Positions 34,990 to 43,039 of a DNA stretch of 64,000 bases are shown here, in pieces. Each line of letters opens with the position of its first letter. Position 1 is the first letter of the stretch. The DNA is from Spirochaetales bacterium. GTDB lineage: Bacteria; Spirochaetota; Spirochaetia; Sphaerochaetales; Sphaerochaetaceae. The notes beneath the pieces are model-generated. The model saw only the letters and a program-made list of their open reading frames with translations. It made no database searches and was not told where the DNA came from. The stretch covers positions 25,447 through 89,446 of the forward strand of contig JAFVDZ010000091.1 in assembly GCA_017478205.1 (NCBI GenBank). Reading direction: 5' to 3'. A program made the position numbers and the translations under genes.

Positions 34990-36071
34990 AATTGATCGCC
35001 TTCGATTTCACTCATGCTCCCGAAGAGATTCTTAACTTGCTTCTCTATGAAAGAGATGATGTAAGGAGAGTGAGCCGTGCATTGCTTTCTTCTACTCGTT
35101 CACGATATGTTCTTCTGATTACTTGTAATAGAGTAGAGGTTTATACGAGCGATGAGAGTGAAATCACTCACACTTTGCTTTCATCAGCATTGAATCTTAA
35201 ATACTTTGCTGTAAGGCCATATAGATATGAGATGAGAGATGATGAGGTGATACACCATCTTTATATGCTCTCTACAGGTGTCAAATCAGCATATTTTGGA
35301 GAGGAAGTCATCCTTTCTCAACTCAACATCGCAATAGAGACAGCAAGGTCTATTGGAAGTGTTTCAAGTGAATTGAATGTGCTCTTTCAAAGTGCAATTA
35401 CATTCGCAAAGAAAATACACACCCAGATGAAGGTGCGTGTCTTCGATCACGATATTGTTACAAGAACTATAGAGCTAGTTGATAGACGAAAGACTCTAGT
35501 GCTTGGAAGCGGGGAGCTTGCAAGGAGTATTGCGCAGGCTCTAAGTGAAGCAGGTGTAGAGACATATCAAGCGATCAGGGATATTTTTAAAGCAGATTTT
35601 CTCGTTCCTCATTCAGTCAAGGCTGTCTCTTGGGATGATAGATATTCTATCCTTCCTTCTTTTGATGTAATCATCTCTGCATCAAGTTCAATTGGTCATA
35701 CACTCAGAGAAGATGCTTTGCCTCTTGTAAAAGGAAAGCTGCTACTTGATCTTGCAGAGCCTTATGATTTCCCTCCTTCTTTCAATTCATTGAAGCTGAA
35801 AGATCTTGGCTCAAGTACACCTTTGAAAGATGCTGTAGTTAGAAGAATCGATGAGAGTGCAAGAGGGGAAGTTGAGGTTTTTCTCTCTGAAATGGAAAAG
35901 CGAAAGGGTTATAAGGAGATAGAGGATAGGGCAGTGGATATTGCATCAGATTCTGTAAGACGCCTGAATTCCACACTGGACCTTGATAAAGAAACAGGCC
36001 TCGCAGAGAAGGTCTATGAAACCATCCGCAAGGCCAGTATAAATGCGATGATGAGAACTAGAAAATATTGA
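34986..36071 (+). CDS. hemA: Glutamyl-tRNA reductase homologue
   Basis: 361 aa, start GTG 34986 inside a GTGA overlap. HemA would reduce Glu-tRNA to glutamate-1-semialdehyde for tetrapyrroles. The nucleophile motif LITCNRVEVY (STCNRxE type) is intact, with Tyr-Phe-Gly-Glu-Glu (YFGEEVILSQL) and a NAD-binding segment LVLGSGELARSIAQAL. The protein is shorter and more divergent than typical HemA (about 420 aa), especially in the NADP domain. No other heme or siroheme gene is in the window. It overlaps the LacX-like gene by 14 bp convergently. Confidence 0.72.
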   Translation: MKLIAFDFTHAPEEILNLLLYERDDVRRVSRALLSSTRSRYVLLITCNRVEVYTSDESEITHTLLSSALNLKYFAVRPYRYEMRDDEVIHHLYMLSTGVKSAYFGEEVILSQLNIAIETARSIGSVSSELNVLFQSAITFAKKIHTQMKVRVFDHDIVTRTIELVDRRKTLVLGSGELARSIAQALSEAGVETYQAIRDIFKADFLVPHSVKAVSWDDRYSILPSFDVIISASSSIGHTLREDALPLVKGKLLLDLAEPYDFPPSFNSLKLKDLGSSTPLKDAVVRRIDESARGEVEVFLSEMEKRKGYKEIEDRAVDIASDSVRRLNSTLDLDKETGLAEKVYETIRKASINAMMRTRKY

Positions 36072-36918
36072 ATGTGTTCTCGTAAGTCTTCTTGCTGTTC
36101 TTCTTGAGAAGCTCAACACCTTCCATCTTCTCAAGGTCCTGATCTCTAGATGCATCCTGGAAGGAATACATTGGTTCAAGACAGATATACTGTGCTCTCT
36201 TAGGTGCACAAGTCCAGCAGACGAAGGTCTTGAAATCACCCATGTGAACTGTTACACCATGTGGTGCATCATCACAGACGAGAGTTACTTCCTCACTCTT
36301 GATATTCCACAGTGCGATTGGTCCCTTATCGAGCTCTTTTCTTGTAAGAGGGAGAGTGTCGCCAACAAGGAAATCCTTCTCGACTTCGAAAACTCCGTTT
36401 ACCTGATATCTTCTATCGACCTTTTCATTGGCAACAAAAGAAAGAGAGTACTTCTCGACATCTGTGCCCTTGCCATTCATATCAAGTGAGAAAGCGGGGT
36501 GCCAACCATATGTGAAATAGAGGTCGTTATCCTTTGAATCGATTTCAGCCTTTGCTGTGTATCCATTTTCAAGAAGTGTATAGGTTACTGTCAGAGCAAA
36601 GTTGAAAGGATAGCATTTCTTGGTCTCTTCGCTCTCTTCAAGTAGGAAGACAGCTTCATTTTCCTTCTGACTGACAAGCTTGAACTCTGTATCTCTTGCA
36701 AAACCATTATTAGGAATCTTGTAGCTCTTACCCTTGTAGATGATTGTATCATCCTTGATTGGACCAGTTACAGGGAAAAGAAGAGGTGCTCTTCTGAACC
36801 AGTATTCCTTATCTCCATTCCAGATGTACTCGACATTGTCCTTTACAAGGCTCTGTGGTTCAGCGCCAAGAGTGGAGATAACAAGTTTCGAATTACCATT
36901 GGTAAGTGTTACGTTCAT
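36058..36918 (-). CDS. LacX-like aldose 1-epimerase family protein
   Basis: A 286-aa galactose-mutarotase-fold protein. It begins NGNSKLVISTLGAEPQSL, has RRAPLLFPVTGP and YGWHPAFSL (the probable catalytic His) and a late VCWTCAP...CLEPMYSFQD with the Glu. These are the marks of the LacX / glucose-6-phosphate-epimerase side of the family. The sugar is not predictable. It lies downstream of the VPVEV-repeat membrane protein but after a terminator, so it is probably a separate unit. Confidence 0.75.
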   Translation of the reverse strand: MNVTLTNGNSKLVISTLGAEPQSLVKDNVEYIWNGDKEYWFRRAPLLFPVTGPIKDDTIIYKGKSYKIPNNGFARDTEFKLVSQKENEAVFLLEESEETKKCYPFNFALTVTYTLLENGYTAKAEIDSKDNDLYFTYGWHPAFSLDMNGKGTDVEKYSLSFVANEKVDRRYQVNGVFEVEKDFLVGDTLPLTRKELDKGPIALWNIKSEEVTLVCDDAPHGVTVHMGDFKTFVCWTCAPKRAQYICLEPMYSFQDASRDQDLEKMEGVELLKKNSKKTYENTFNIF

Positions 36919-36933
36919 TTTGACTCCTTTATT

Positions 36934-36965
36934 AAAAAAAAGGGGACCTGATGATACAGATCCCC
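36934..36965 (-). terminator. Terminator after the VPVEV-repeat protein gene
   Basis: A 9-bp stem (36957-36965 with 36942-36950, one wobble), 6-nt loop and eight T on the minus strand. Confidence 0.85.
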
Positions 36966-36980
36966 TCGAATTAACTTAAA

Positions 36981-37823
36981 TTAGATAAATAGATTATCTG
37001 CTTCCTTCAAAAGAGCGTCACCTGTTGTGAGCTTGTCGCTCTCGACAGAAAGGATTGCATAGCAGGCTTCTGGAATTCTATCGACACTAGAATTGATGAT
37101 CTCTTCTGTCTCATTCTGTGTTGCATGAGGAATGAGGAGAGCAATCTTATCCTCACCATTCTTGAAGACATAGCCATACTTTCCATAAAGCTCATTTAAG
37201 ATATCTTCGTTTACGCTATCTGAAAGCTTGAAGAGAACAACAGCAACTCTGCTACCACACCCCTTACAGAAATTGATCTCTTCTTCGATTACCTGATCCT
37301 GATCTAGGTAGACTTCTTTTGGCTTTGGATCGCCAACAAGCTTCTCTACAACTATCTCTCTTACGATTTCAACTGGGTATTCCTTGATGATTTCCTTTGT
37401 GACCTCGACTGGAATTTCCTTGATGACTTCTACAGGAACTTCCTTCTCGACTTCAACAATCTTTTCAACTTCTACTGGAACTTCCTTTATGACCTCAACT
37501 GGAACCTCTCTGTCAACAAACTTCTCAACTTCAACAATCTTTTCTACAGCTGGGGCAGCCACACTTTCTTCTGCAATCTTTCTCTCTTCGATTTTCTTGC
37601 TCTTCTTGCTGTTTCTGCCTCCTTTGATACAGCCGATTTCAAAAAGAATTAGGCCAACAAGAAGAGGGAAGATAGCAGATAGTGCTTTATAAATCTGCTC
37701 GTTATTGATGTTCATTGAAGGAGCAAGATAATTGATGAATACCAGGGCACAAGAAGCAACGACAATGATTGAAAGAATCAAACTGACAAATACAAGTTTA
37801 GCTGTGGTGTGTGGTTTACCCAT
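36981..37823 (-). CDS. Membrane protein with VPVEV-repeat stalk, unknown function
   Basis: 280 aa. Two membrane helices (about 9-32 and 46-64) are followed by a basic segment, then a Val/Pro/Glu repeat region (about 92-165) built from units of the type E-V-I-K-E-V-P-V-E-V. A CxxC pair (CKGCG) follows, then a C-terminal domain of about 85 residues. That domain ends in a TGDALLKEADNLF helix reminiscent of the last helix of GGDEF domains, but it lacks the GGDEF motif. The repeats should form an extended rod between membrane and domain. Transcribed alone. No function assigned. Confidence 0.65.
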   Translation of the reverse strand: MGKPHTTAKLVFVSLILSIIVVASCALVFINYLAPSMNINNEQIYKALSAIFPLLVGLILFEIGCIKGGRNSKKSKKIEERKIAEESVAAPAVEKIVEVEKFVDREVPVEVIKEVPVEVEKIVEVEKEVPVEVIKEIPVEVTKEIIKEYPVEIVREIVVEKLVGDPKPKEVYLDQDQVIEEEINFCKGCGSRVAVVLFKLSDSVNEDILNELYGKYGYVFKNGEDKIALLIPHATQNETEEIINSSVDRIPEACYAILSVESDKLTTGDALLKEADNLFI

Positions 37824-37895
37824 TTTTTAATAGCCTCCAGTTGGAAGTATGTACATAAAGATACTCATTAATTATTATAGGGAATAGGATTTCTA

Positions 37896-38408
37896 ATGAC
37901 AATAAAAAAACTTGCAATTATTGCTTTATACATAACTCTTTCATTCATTTTTCTTACTTTAACCTGTGGTGAGGACGGTTTTCTTGTGACAAGAGGCCTT
38001 GAAAAAAGATATGAAGAGCTCGAAAAAAGAAGTGAGCTTTACAAGGTTGAAATAGAGACTCTTGAAAATCAGATAGAAAACAGCAAAGGGGATGGCTTAA
38101 AGGATTTAGCTCATTTTATAGGATTTGAAAAGACAGGAGAAAAGGTTTTCTACTTCGATTCAAGTGATGAAGATTTGAAAAAAGATGAAGTGATAGTGGA
38201 GGAAAGTGATCAAGTGTTTACTGGAATGTCTAAACTTCTGATTGTTTTTTTGAGTCTCCTTTGTGGAATGATCCTTTTCCTTTTGCAGACACTTTTTCAT
38301 TATCTATTATCTATGAGAGTTGGTTCCAAACACTTCTTTGATAATCCAACAAGGGCAAATAGAGCAAAAAAAGAGAGGAGAGATAGCTATGATGACATCG
38401 ATTTTTGA
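37896..38408 (+). CDS. FtsB/DivIC-like septum formation initiator with extra C-terminal TM
   Basis: 170 aa: an N-terminal membrane helix (about 6-24), a coiled coil (about 33-66, LEKRYEELEKRSELYKVEIE), then the FtsB/DivIC signature region LAHFIGFEKTGEKVFYF. Family members usually end soon after this. Here a second hydrophobic helix (about 107-128) and a charged tail follow. FtsB-type proteins bridge FtsL and FtsQ in the divisome. It overlaps tsaC by 20 nt. Confidence 0.65.
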   Translation: MTIKKLAIIALYITLSFIFLTLTCGEDGFLVTRGLEKRYEELEKRSELYKVEIETLENQIENSKGDGLKDLAHFIGFEKTGEKVFYFDSSDEDLKKDEVIVEESDQVFTGMSKLLIVFLSLLCGMILFLLQTLFHYLLSMRVGSKHFFDNPTRANRAKKERRDSYDDIDF

Positions 38409-38955
38409 TTTTGATGAAAAAGATATAGAGAAAAAGGTTGCAAAATTGATAAATGAAGGGAAGGTTGGAATCATTCCCTGTGATACCATCTATGGAATCA
38501 GCGCCAGAGCTGACAAGGAAACAGCTGAAAGAATTCTTGAAATCAAGAGAAGACCTAAGAACAAGAGTTTCATTACATTGACATCAATTGAACTATTGAA
38601 GAAGAGTGATCTTGAAGTTCCAGAAAAATTATATTCCCTTTGGCCAGCACCTCTTACAGCAATTCTTTCAGATAAGAGTGGATCAACTCATGCCGTAAGG
38701 GTTCCTTGCGATGATTTCATTTCCCGCCTGCTTCCACTTTCGGGTGCAATTTGGTCATCTAGTGTAAACTTTTCAGGTGAACCTTCTCTTACAACCTTTG
38801 AAGAGATTGAAAAATCATTTTCTTCTCTTGTTGATTTCATCATAAGAAAGCCAATGCCAAAAGGTGGACTTCCTTCGACACTTGTCGATTGCACCAAAAC
38901 TCCTTGGCAGGTTCTTCGTGAAGGAGCTTTCGATATCAAGAAGCTATTTGAGTGA
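38389..38955 (+). CDS. tsaC: L-threonylcarbamoyladenylate synthase (YrdC type)
   Basis: Makes the activated intermediate for t6A37 of ANN-decoding tRNAs. I start at ATG 38389 (MMTSIFDFD) with GAGAGGAG 8 nt upstream; 188 aa. The YrdC motifs KVGIIPCDTIYGISA, K-RP-NKSF and the SSVNFSGEPS block are present. The Sua5 C-terminal domain is absent, so this is the short TsaC form. Coupled to the upstream FtsB-like gene. Confidence 0.88.
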   Translation: MMTSIFDFDEKDIEKKVAKLINEGKVGIIPCDTIYGISARADKETAERILEIKRRPKNKSFITLTSIELLKKSDLEVPEKLYSLWPAPLTAILSDKSGSTHAVRVPCDDFISRLLPLSGAIWSSSVNFSGEPSLTTFEEIEKSFSSLVDFIIRKPMPKGGLPSTLVDCTKTPWQVLREGAFDIKKLFE

Positions 38956-38958
38956 AAG

Positions 38959-38989
38959 AAAAGGGATTGGTATTTTGCCAATCCCTTTT
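38959..38989. terminator. Bidirectional terminator between tsaC and the DUF1015 gene
   Basis: A 12-bp stem (38959-38970 with 38978-38989) flanked by A and T runs, usable on both strands. Confidence 0.85.
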
Positions 38990-39009
38990 ATCTAATTATT
39001 TACTATAAA

Positions 39010-40323
39010 TCAAGTTATCTTTCTTGCTTCCATGTAGTATCGCTTTTCGTGTGCGTGTCCTATAGAGAAGGTCTTTCTTGGGAAAGCCTTATCCTTGATT
39101 ATAGCATCAAAGAAAGTCTCCTTTGAAACATCTGGAAGAATGATACCAATATTTCCCTTTTCCTTTCCGAGCTTCTCTGTTACATCGACACCGTGGATAT
39201 AGTCGATTTCACCTCTTTTTGATTCGATGATGATGTCGATTATCTCCTGCATTGTCTTTGCTGCTGTGCTGTACTTAGGTTCGTCAAGAGAGTAGACATA
39301 GTATCCAGAATCTGTAATGAGGCCAAAGCTCTGCTTTGAGTTCTTGTCATTTATTGATGATAAGATATCATCTGAAGACGATACTTTTTCAACCTTCACA
39401 CTCTTACAAAGTTTATCAGCTTCAGAATTGAAATCCTTTATATCTGTGGTAAAGAAGACTCTGTGAATTGGCTCGAATTGCAATGCAGGGTCGAAGATGT
39501 TCTCGATTTCTACAAGCGCATATCTTGCACGATGATATTTCTGCTCTTCTGGTGTGATAAGCTGCTTGATGTCTTCCCAGCAACTCTTTGCAGTTGCAAG
39601 GGAGTGGTTTCCATCGCCCATTGCATAGAGGAGAGGATTTTCAGGCAAAAGATTCTTCTTCAATTCCTCGATTGCAGTAGCTAGATTGCCAAGGTCCTCA
39701 TCGCTGTTGACAAGGTAGCCTTTCAGATGTCCGCCATCTAGCATGAGATCGGTGTCATAGATTGTCTCGAGCTTGTCTCTCTTCTTGACAAGTGGTTCGA
39801 TTACACTTCTTTTTTCATCGTTGATCAGGACCATGATGTGAGGAAGCTCTAGAGGTGCATTCTTTCTGATTTCCTTTCTTGGAGGAATTCTTGAAATGAT
39901 TGTTCCCTCTGTTGCTCTTACCAAGGTCTTGGAATCCTTGGCATAGGAGTAGGCTTCGAGATCTAGGGAGAGCATGAGACCATAGCGAGTCCCTGTTTCG
40001 GTCTTCCTCTCTACTAGGACAGCACTGTCCCAATAGGTCTGGAAGATTCCCTCTTTGAGATATCTCATCATTTCATTGTTGATATCTCTGATTTTCTTTT
40101 CATTGTCACACTTACCTAAATAGACTTCAGGATATGTTATTCTGAGTGTCGATGGTGCATCTTTTACTAGTTTATCTGCCTTATCCCAATATTCAGGCTC
40201 ACTGGTGAATTGATCACAGGCGACAACAGCCCACTTTTCGAGATCTACTCCCTTTTTTGGGAGAAGAATGTCGGAGACTGAGATTCCGCAGGACTTGAGT
40301 CTTGAGTTTATGTTATCGTCCAT
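39010..40323 (-). CDS. DUF1015 family protein
   Basis: 437 aa from ATG 40323, with GAGAGAGGTG just upstream. It matches DUF1015: the N-terminal KKGVDLEKWAVVACDQFTSEPEYW, a central segment with IPPRK, and the diagnostic DGNHSLATA block at mid-protein. The biochemical role of this family is not established; some members are called HTH-type or SerB-associated by context, but no such context exists here. It stands alone and is divergent from thiN. Confidence 0.82.
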   Translation of the reverse strand: MDDNINSRLKSCGISVSDILLPKKGVDLEKWAVVACDQFTSEPEYWDKADKLVKDAPSTLRITYPEVYLGKCDNEKKIRDINNEMMRYLKEGIFQTYWDSAVLVERKTETGTRYGLMLSLDLEAYSYAKDSKTLVRATEGTIISRIPPRKEIRKNAPLELPHIMVLINDEKRSVIEPLVKKRDKLETIYDTDLMLDGGHLKGYLVNSDEDLGNLATAIEELKKNLLPENPLLYAMGDGNHSLATAKSCWEDIKQLITPEEQKYHRARYALVEIENIFDPALQFEPIHRVFFTTDIKDFNSEADKLCKSVKVEKVSSSDDILSSINDKNSKQSFGLITDSGYYVYSLDEPKYSTAAKTMQEIIDIIIESKRGEIDYIHGVDVTEKLGKEKGNIGIILPDVSKETFFDAIIKDKAFPRKTFSIGHAHEKRYYMEARKIT

Positions 40324-40421
40324 ATACACCTCTCTCTGGATTTGTTGCAATTTGTTGCTAGTTCAATCTTAAATCGATAATCGTGCTAGCGCAAGTAAAG
40401 AAATTCACATAATATTTTCCT

Positions 40422-41042
40422 ATGACTAAGCTTACTCTAGTTCTGACAGGAGGCGAGGGACCTGAAAAAAATCCCCAATTTGAATATGATCGCATCATTG
40501 CGGCCGATAGTGGTGCAGACCTTGCCTTTCGTCTTGGCTATAAGATAAATGAAGTAATTGGTGACTTCGATTCGACACACGAAAGAAAGACTTTGGAGGA
40601 AATGGGCTTCAAGGCTTGTCCCCGTGATAAGGACTTTAGCGACACAGAGCTTGCATTCAAGCTCCTTAATGGTGATAGGTATGATCTCTTTGGAGGTGGT
40701 GGTGGAAGAGTCGACCATCTTGTCTCTCTTTTGGGCCTTTTCGATAAATATCCACTTCCGCGCCTCTGGCTTACCAAAAGGGATCTCATGCTATCTCTCA
40801 CAGGTCATTTCTCATTTACTCTTCCAATTGGAAAAGATATCAGCTTCTTTCCTGCAACACAGAGTAGTGCAGAAATTACAACTACTGGCCTTGTGTGGGA
40901 TATGAAGGATGCGCTTCTCACTCATTCCTGGATTAGCCTATCTAATAGGGTGAGGGATGAAAAGATAGAAGGATTTGTCAAAGGTGCTGTCTTTATGAGA
41001 CTTGATGCTGAGTTGCTTCCTTGTATAGAATCCCAGATTTGA
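40422..41042 (+). CDS. thiN: Thiamine pyrophosphokinase
   Basis: Converts thiamine to thiamine diphosphate with ATP. The 206-aa protein has ADSGADLAF, IGDFDST, PRDKDFSDTELA and GGGGGRVDH, which together form the TPK active site. ATG 40422 follows TAATAT (40410-40415) by 6 nt with no Shine-Dalgarno, consistent with a leaderless mRNA. No TPP riboswitch is seen. Confidence 0.9.
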   Translation: MTKLTLVLTGGEGPEKNPQFEYDRIIAADSGADLAFRLGYKINEVIGDFDSTHERKTLEEMGFKACPRDKDFSDTELAFKLLNGDRYDLFGGGGGRVDHLVSLLGLFDKYPLPRLWLTKRDLMLSLTGHFSFTLPIGKDISFFPATQSSAEITTTGLVWDMKDALLTHSWISLSNRVRDEKIEGFVKGAVFMRLDAELLPCIESQI

Positions 41043-41057
41043 TATAATAAGTTCGAT

Positions 41058-41396
41058 ATGCTATCCAATAGAAGATTGATCGCCTTTTCATCAAGAGTTC
41101 ATAGCTTTATGTTGATGCTCTACATCTTTCTTGTAGTGCTCATGGCAATATCCTCTGCCTTGGATATTGAAAGTGATATCTTGTACATGATCAATTACTG
41201 TCTGCTATTACTTTCCTGGACTCTGATTCTATTTGGATTGTGGATCATTCTTTTTATCCTTCTTCACCTTGTTGTCATGAAGGATTTTCCATTTGGATAC
41301 CTAATAATGACAATAATCAGAGTGTTGGTCTGCAGCCTGCTTGCATTTGCACTTGAGGTTGGAAACATATTCATAGTTAAGGGAGTTTCAATATGA
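41058..41396 (+). CDS. Small polytopic membrane protein, unknown
   Basis: 112 aa with about three hydrophobic helices (16-35, 42-70, 79-104) and few charges. Its ATG lies 9 nt after an extended -10 (TGA-TATAAT, 41043-41048) located at the end of thiN, so it may have its own start site. It overlaps aroH by 4 nt (ATGA). No family is recognised. Confidence 0.6.
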   Translation: MLSNRRLIAFSSRVHSFMLMLYIFLVVLMAISSALDIESDILYMINYCLLLLSWTLILFGLWIILFILLHLVVMKDFPFGYLIMTIIRVLVCSLLAFALEVGNIFIVKGVSI

Positions 41397-41764
41397 GCGA
41401 AGAACAGATATATGCACTTAGAGGCGCAACCACAGTCGAAAGTGACGATAAGGAAAAGATAGTAGAAAGAGTCAATGAGCTCTTTGAATGTATGCTTGAG
41501 GAAAATGGACTTGAGGAAAGTGAGCTTTCATTCTGTCTCCTTTCCCAGACAAGTGATATCAGGAGTCTGAATGCAGCAGGAGCTCTCAGAAAGGGAGGGC
41601 ATTGTCATTCTGTTCCTCTCTTCTGTGTCCAGGAGGCTGAGGTCGATAACATGCTTGAAAAGGCAATCAGGATCCTGCTTCAGGTAAACCACCCAAGAAA
41701 GAAGGAGGCCAAAATGGTCTATCTTCATGGTGCTAAGATCCTGAGGCCAGACCTCAATAAGTAA
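41393..41764 (+). CDS. aroH: Monofunctional chorismate mutase, AroH class
   Basis: Converts chorismate to prephenate. At 123 aa it has the size of Bacillus AroH, with the N-terminal ALRGATTVE, the SFCLLSQTSDIRSLNAAGALR region and a C-terminal HPRKKEAKMVYLHGAKILRPDL matching the family's RPDL ending. It is translationally coupled to the upstream membrane protein. It overlaps the convergent riboflavin kinase gene by 11 bp. No other aromatic pathway genes are nearby. Confidence 0.88.
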   Translation: MSEEQIYALRGATTVESDDKEKIVERVNELFECMLEENGLEESELSFCLLSQTSDIRSLNAAGALRKGGHCHSVPLFCVQEAEVDNMLEKAIRILLQVNHPRKKEAKMVYLHGAKILRPDLNK

Positions 41765-42146
41765 GTGTAATCTTATTTTCCCTGAAATATTCTAAAGCAG
41801 CTTCGATATCGAACCTAAGCTGCTTTTTTACATCCTCAATTCCACCTTCGAACTTCATAATTGGCCTGAGAAAGTGGTAGAGTTCGATCTTTAGTGTCTT
41901 TCCATAGATGTCGCTGTCAAAATCGATCAGAAGAGACTCAAGCGTCATCTTCTTTGAGTCATCGACACTTGGTCTTGTACCTACATTTGTTACACAGTAG
42001 TATGACATGTCATCAACTTTAGCAATTCCTGCATATACACCGAAGGGGATATCGGTCTTTTCAATATCGAGGTTGGCCGTGGGCATGCCATGGCGATGCC
42101 CAAGACCTTTACCATGAATAACCTTTCCTTCGAGTATATATTTCAT
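41754..42146 (-). CDS. Stand-alone riboflavin kinase
   Basis: 130 aa from ATG 42146, overlapping the ribU stop as ATGA. It matches only the C-terminal flavokinase half of bifunctional RibF: GKVIHGKGLGHRHGMPTANLDI holds the conserved G-PTAN motif, followed by VTNVGTRPSV, then LESLLIDFDSDIYG and the terminal LRFDIEAAL. The N-terminal FAD synthetase domain is absent, and a longer open frame upstream is only ribU read in another frame. It would make FMN from imported riboflavin under FMN riboswitch control. FAD synthesis must be encoded elsewhere. Confidence 0.85.
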   Translation of the reverse strand: MKYILEGKVIHGKGLGHRHGMPTANLDIEKTDIPFGVYAGIAKVDDMSYYCVTNVGTRPSVDDSKKMTLESLLIDFDSDIYGKTLKIELYHFLRPIMKFEGGIEDVKKQLRFDIEAALEYFRENKITLTY

Positions 42147-42748
42147 TTTGTATTGTGAAGCAGTGGAGATATTCTCTTGTAGATGAGAATGCAGAGAAGA
42201 ACATCCACAAGGCCCTTGAAGAGTGTGAATGGTACATTGAACCAAAGTAGAGCCTGAGGAAGTGTCTCGACATTTGGATTTAACACTTTGTACATTCCAA
42301 GGATGGCTTCAAGAGGGAAGCCGATGATGTTGATGTACATTGGATAGATGATGAAAAGGTTCGTAGGGAAGGAGACGATGGCCATGATGACGGCGCCAAG
42401 TATTCCTCCTATGATTGCTCCCTTCTTTGTCTTGTTCTTCATGTAGACAATTCCTGCAACGAATGAAAAGGTGCAGCCTAAAAGTGCATTGGAAAGCTCT
42501 CCTACAAAGCCAGACTGGGATGCGAGCATATGGATTACATTCTTTATGATCGTGATTGTAACTCCCGCAAGTGGACCATATGCAAAGGCTCCAATGATTT
42601 CAGGGAGGTCCGAAAAGTCGAGCTTCACGAATGATGGCATGACTGGAATTGCAACTTCTATGTATTGCAAAATAACGGCAACTGCGATGAGAACACCACA
42701 GCCTGCAATCATTCTGGTGTTCTGTCTGTTTCTTGAACTTGTGTTCAT
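42143..42748 (-). CDS. ribU: ECF transporter S component, riboflavin (RibU)
   Basis: 201 aa from ATG 42748, with GAGGAG 10 nt upstream. A six-helix S component. The RibU-typical block FVKLDFSDLPEIIGAFAYGP at mid-N-terminal half and the following TIIKNVIHML helix bind riboflavin in this family. It is preceded by an FMN riboswitch and terminator, and followed by riboflavin kinase in a 4-nt overlap. The ECF energising genes are divergent next door. Import and trapping of riboflavin is therefore the clear role. Confidence 0.92.
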   Translation of the reverse strand: MNTSSRNRQNTRMIAGCGVLIAVAVILQYIEVAIPVMPSFVKLDFSDLPEIIGAFAYGPLAGVTITIIKNVIHMLASQSGFVGELSNALLGCTFSFVAGIVYMKNKTKKGAIIGGILGAVIMAIVSFPTNLFIIYPMYINIIGFPLEAILGMYKVLNPNVETLPQALLWFNVPFTLFKGLVDVLLCILIYKRISPLLHNTK

Positions 42749-42800
42749 CTTCTGTTTTCTCCTCTTGAAAATATCAAGTTTCAAAAACGCCCTAAAAAGA

Positions 42801-42824
42801 AAACACACCCTCCTGGGGTGTGCT
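42801..42824 (-). terminator. Riboswitch expression-platform terminator
   Basis: A 7-bp G/C-rich stem (42806-42812 with 42818-42824) and a T-tract on the minus strand, placed between the FMN aptamer and ribU. Suggests transcriptional attenuation when FMN is high. Confidence 0.75.
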
Positions 42825-42842
42825 TTGATAAAAGAGATTACG

Positions 42843-42954
42843 TTCTTCTTTCATCCGGACTGTACCGTTGGTCCTGGAATCTAACCAGGTCAGCTGCAAA
42901 GCAGGTCGAGGACTATACCTCCAGTAGGGAATTTCACCCTGCCCCAAAGACGTC
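42843..42954 (-). ncRNA. FMN riboswitch (RFN element)
   Basis: Minus-strand sequence holds the near-invariant RFN segments in order: GGGGCAGGGTGAAATTCCC, then ACTGGAGGTATAG, GCAGCTGACC, a GGTTAGATTCC-type arm, and finally GGTACAGTCCGGATGAAAGA. The closing helix pairs TCTTT with AAAGA. It lies upstream of ribU with a terminator between. It senses FMN and should shut off riboflavin uptake. Confidence 0.95.
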
Positions 42955-43004
42955 ATTGATACTAAGAATAGTAAAAACCTACTATCATAAAGTCAATCGG
43001 GTAA

Positions 43005-43032
43005 TTGTCATTCCTACTTTAATATTTATAAT
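43005..43032 (+). promoter_or_regulatory. ecfA1 promoter (leaderless)
   Basis: TTGTCA (43005-43010), 16-nt spacer, TATAAT (43027-43032), then 7 nt to ATG 43040 with no Shine-Dalgarno. Confidence 0.7.
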
Positions 43033-43039
43033 TACTCAC

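Noticed and set aside
37330..37560. DNA-level tandem repeat as a mobile or regulatory element
   Set aside because: The repeats encode the Val/Pro/Glu stalk of a membrane protein and vary at synonymous sites.
42818..43039. 74-residue N-terminal extension of EcfA1
   Set aside because: It is the antisense of the FMN riboswitch; the family N-terminus and a leaderless promoter place the start at 43040.
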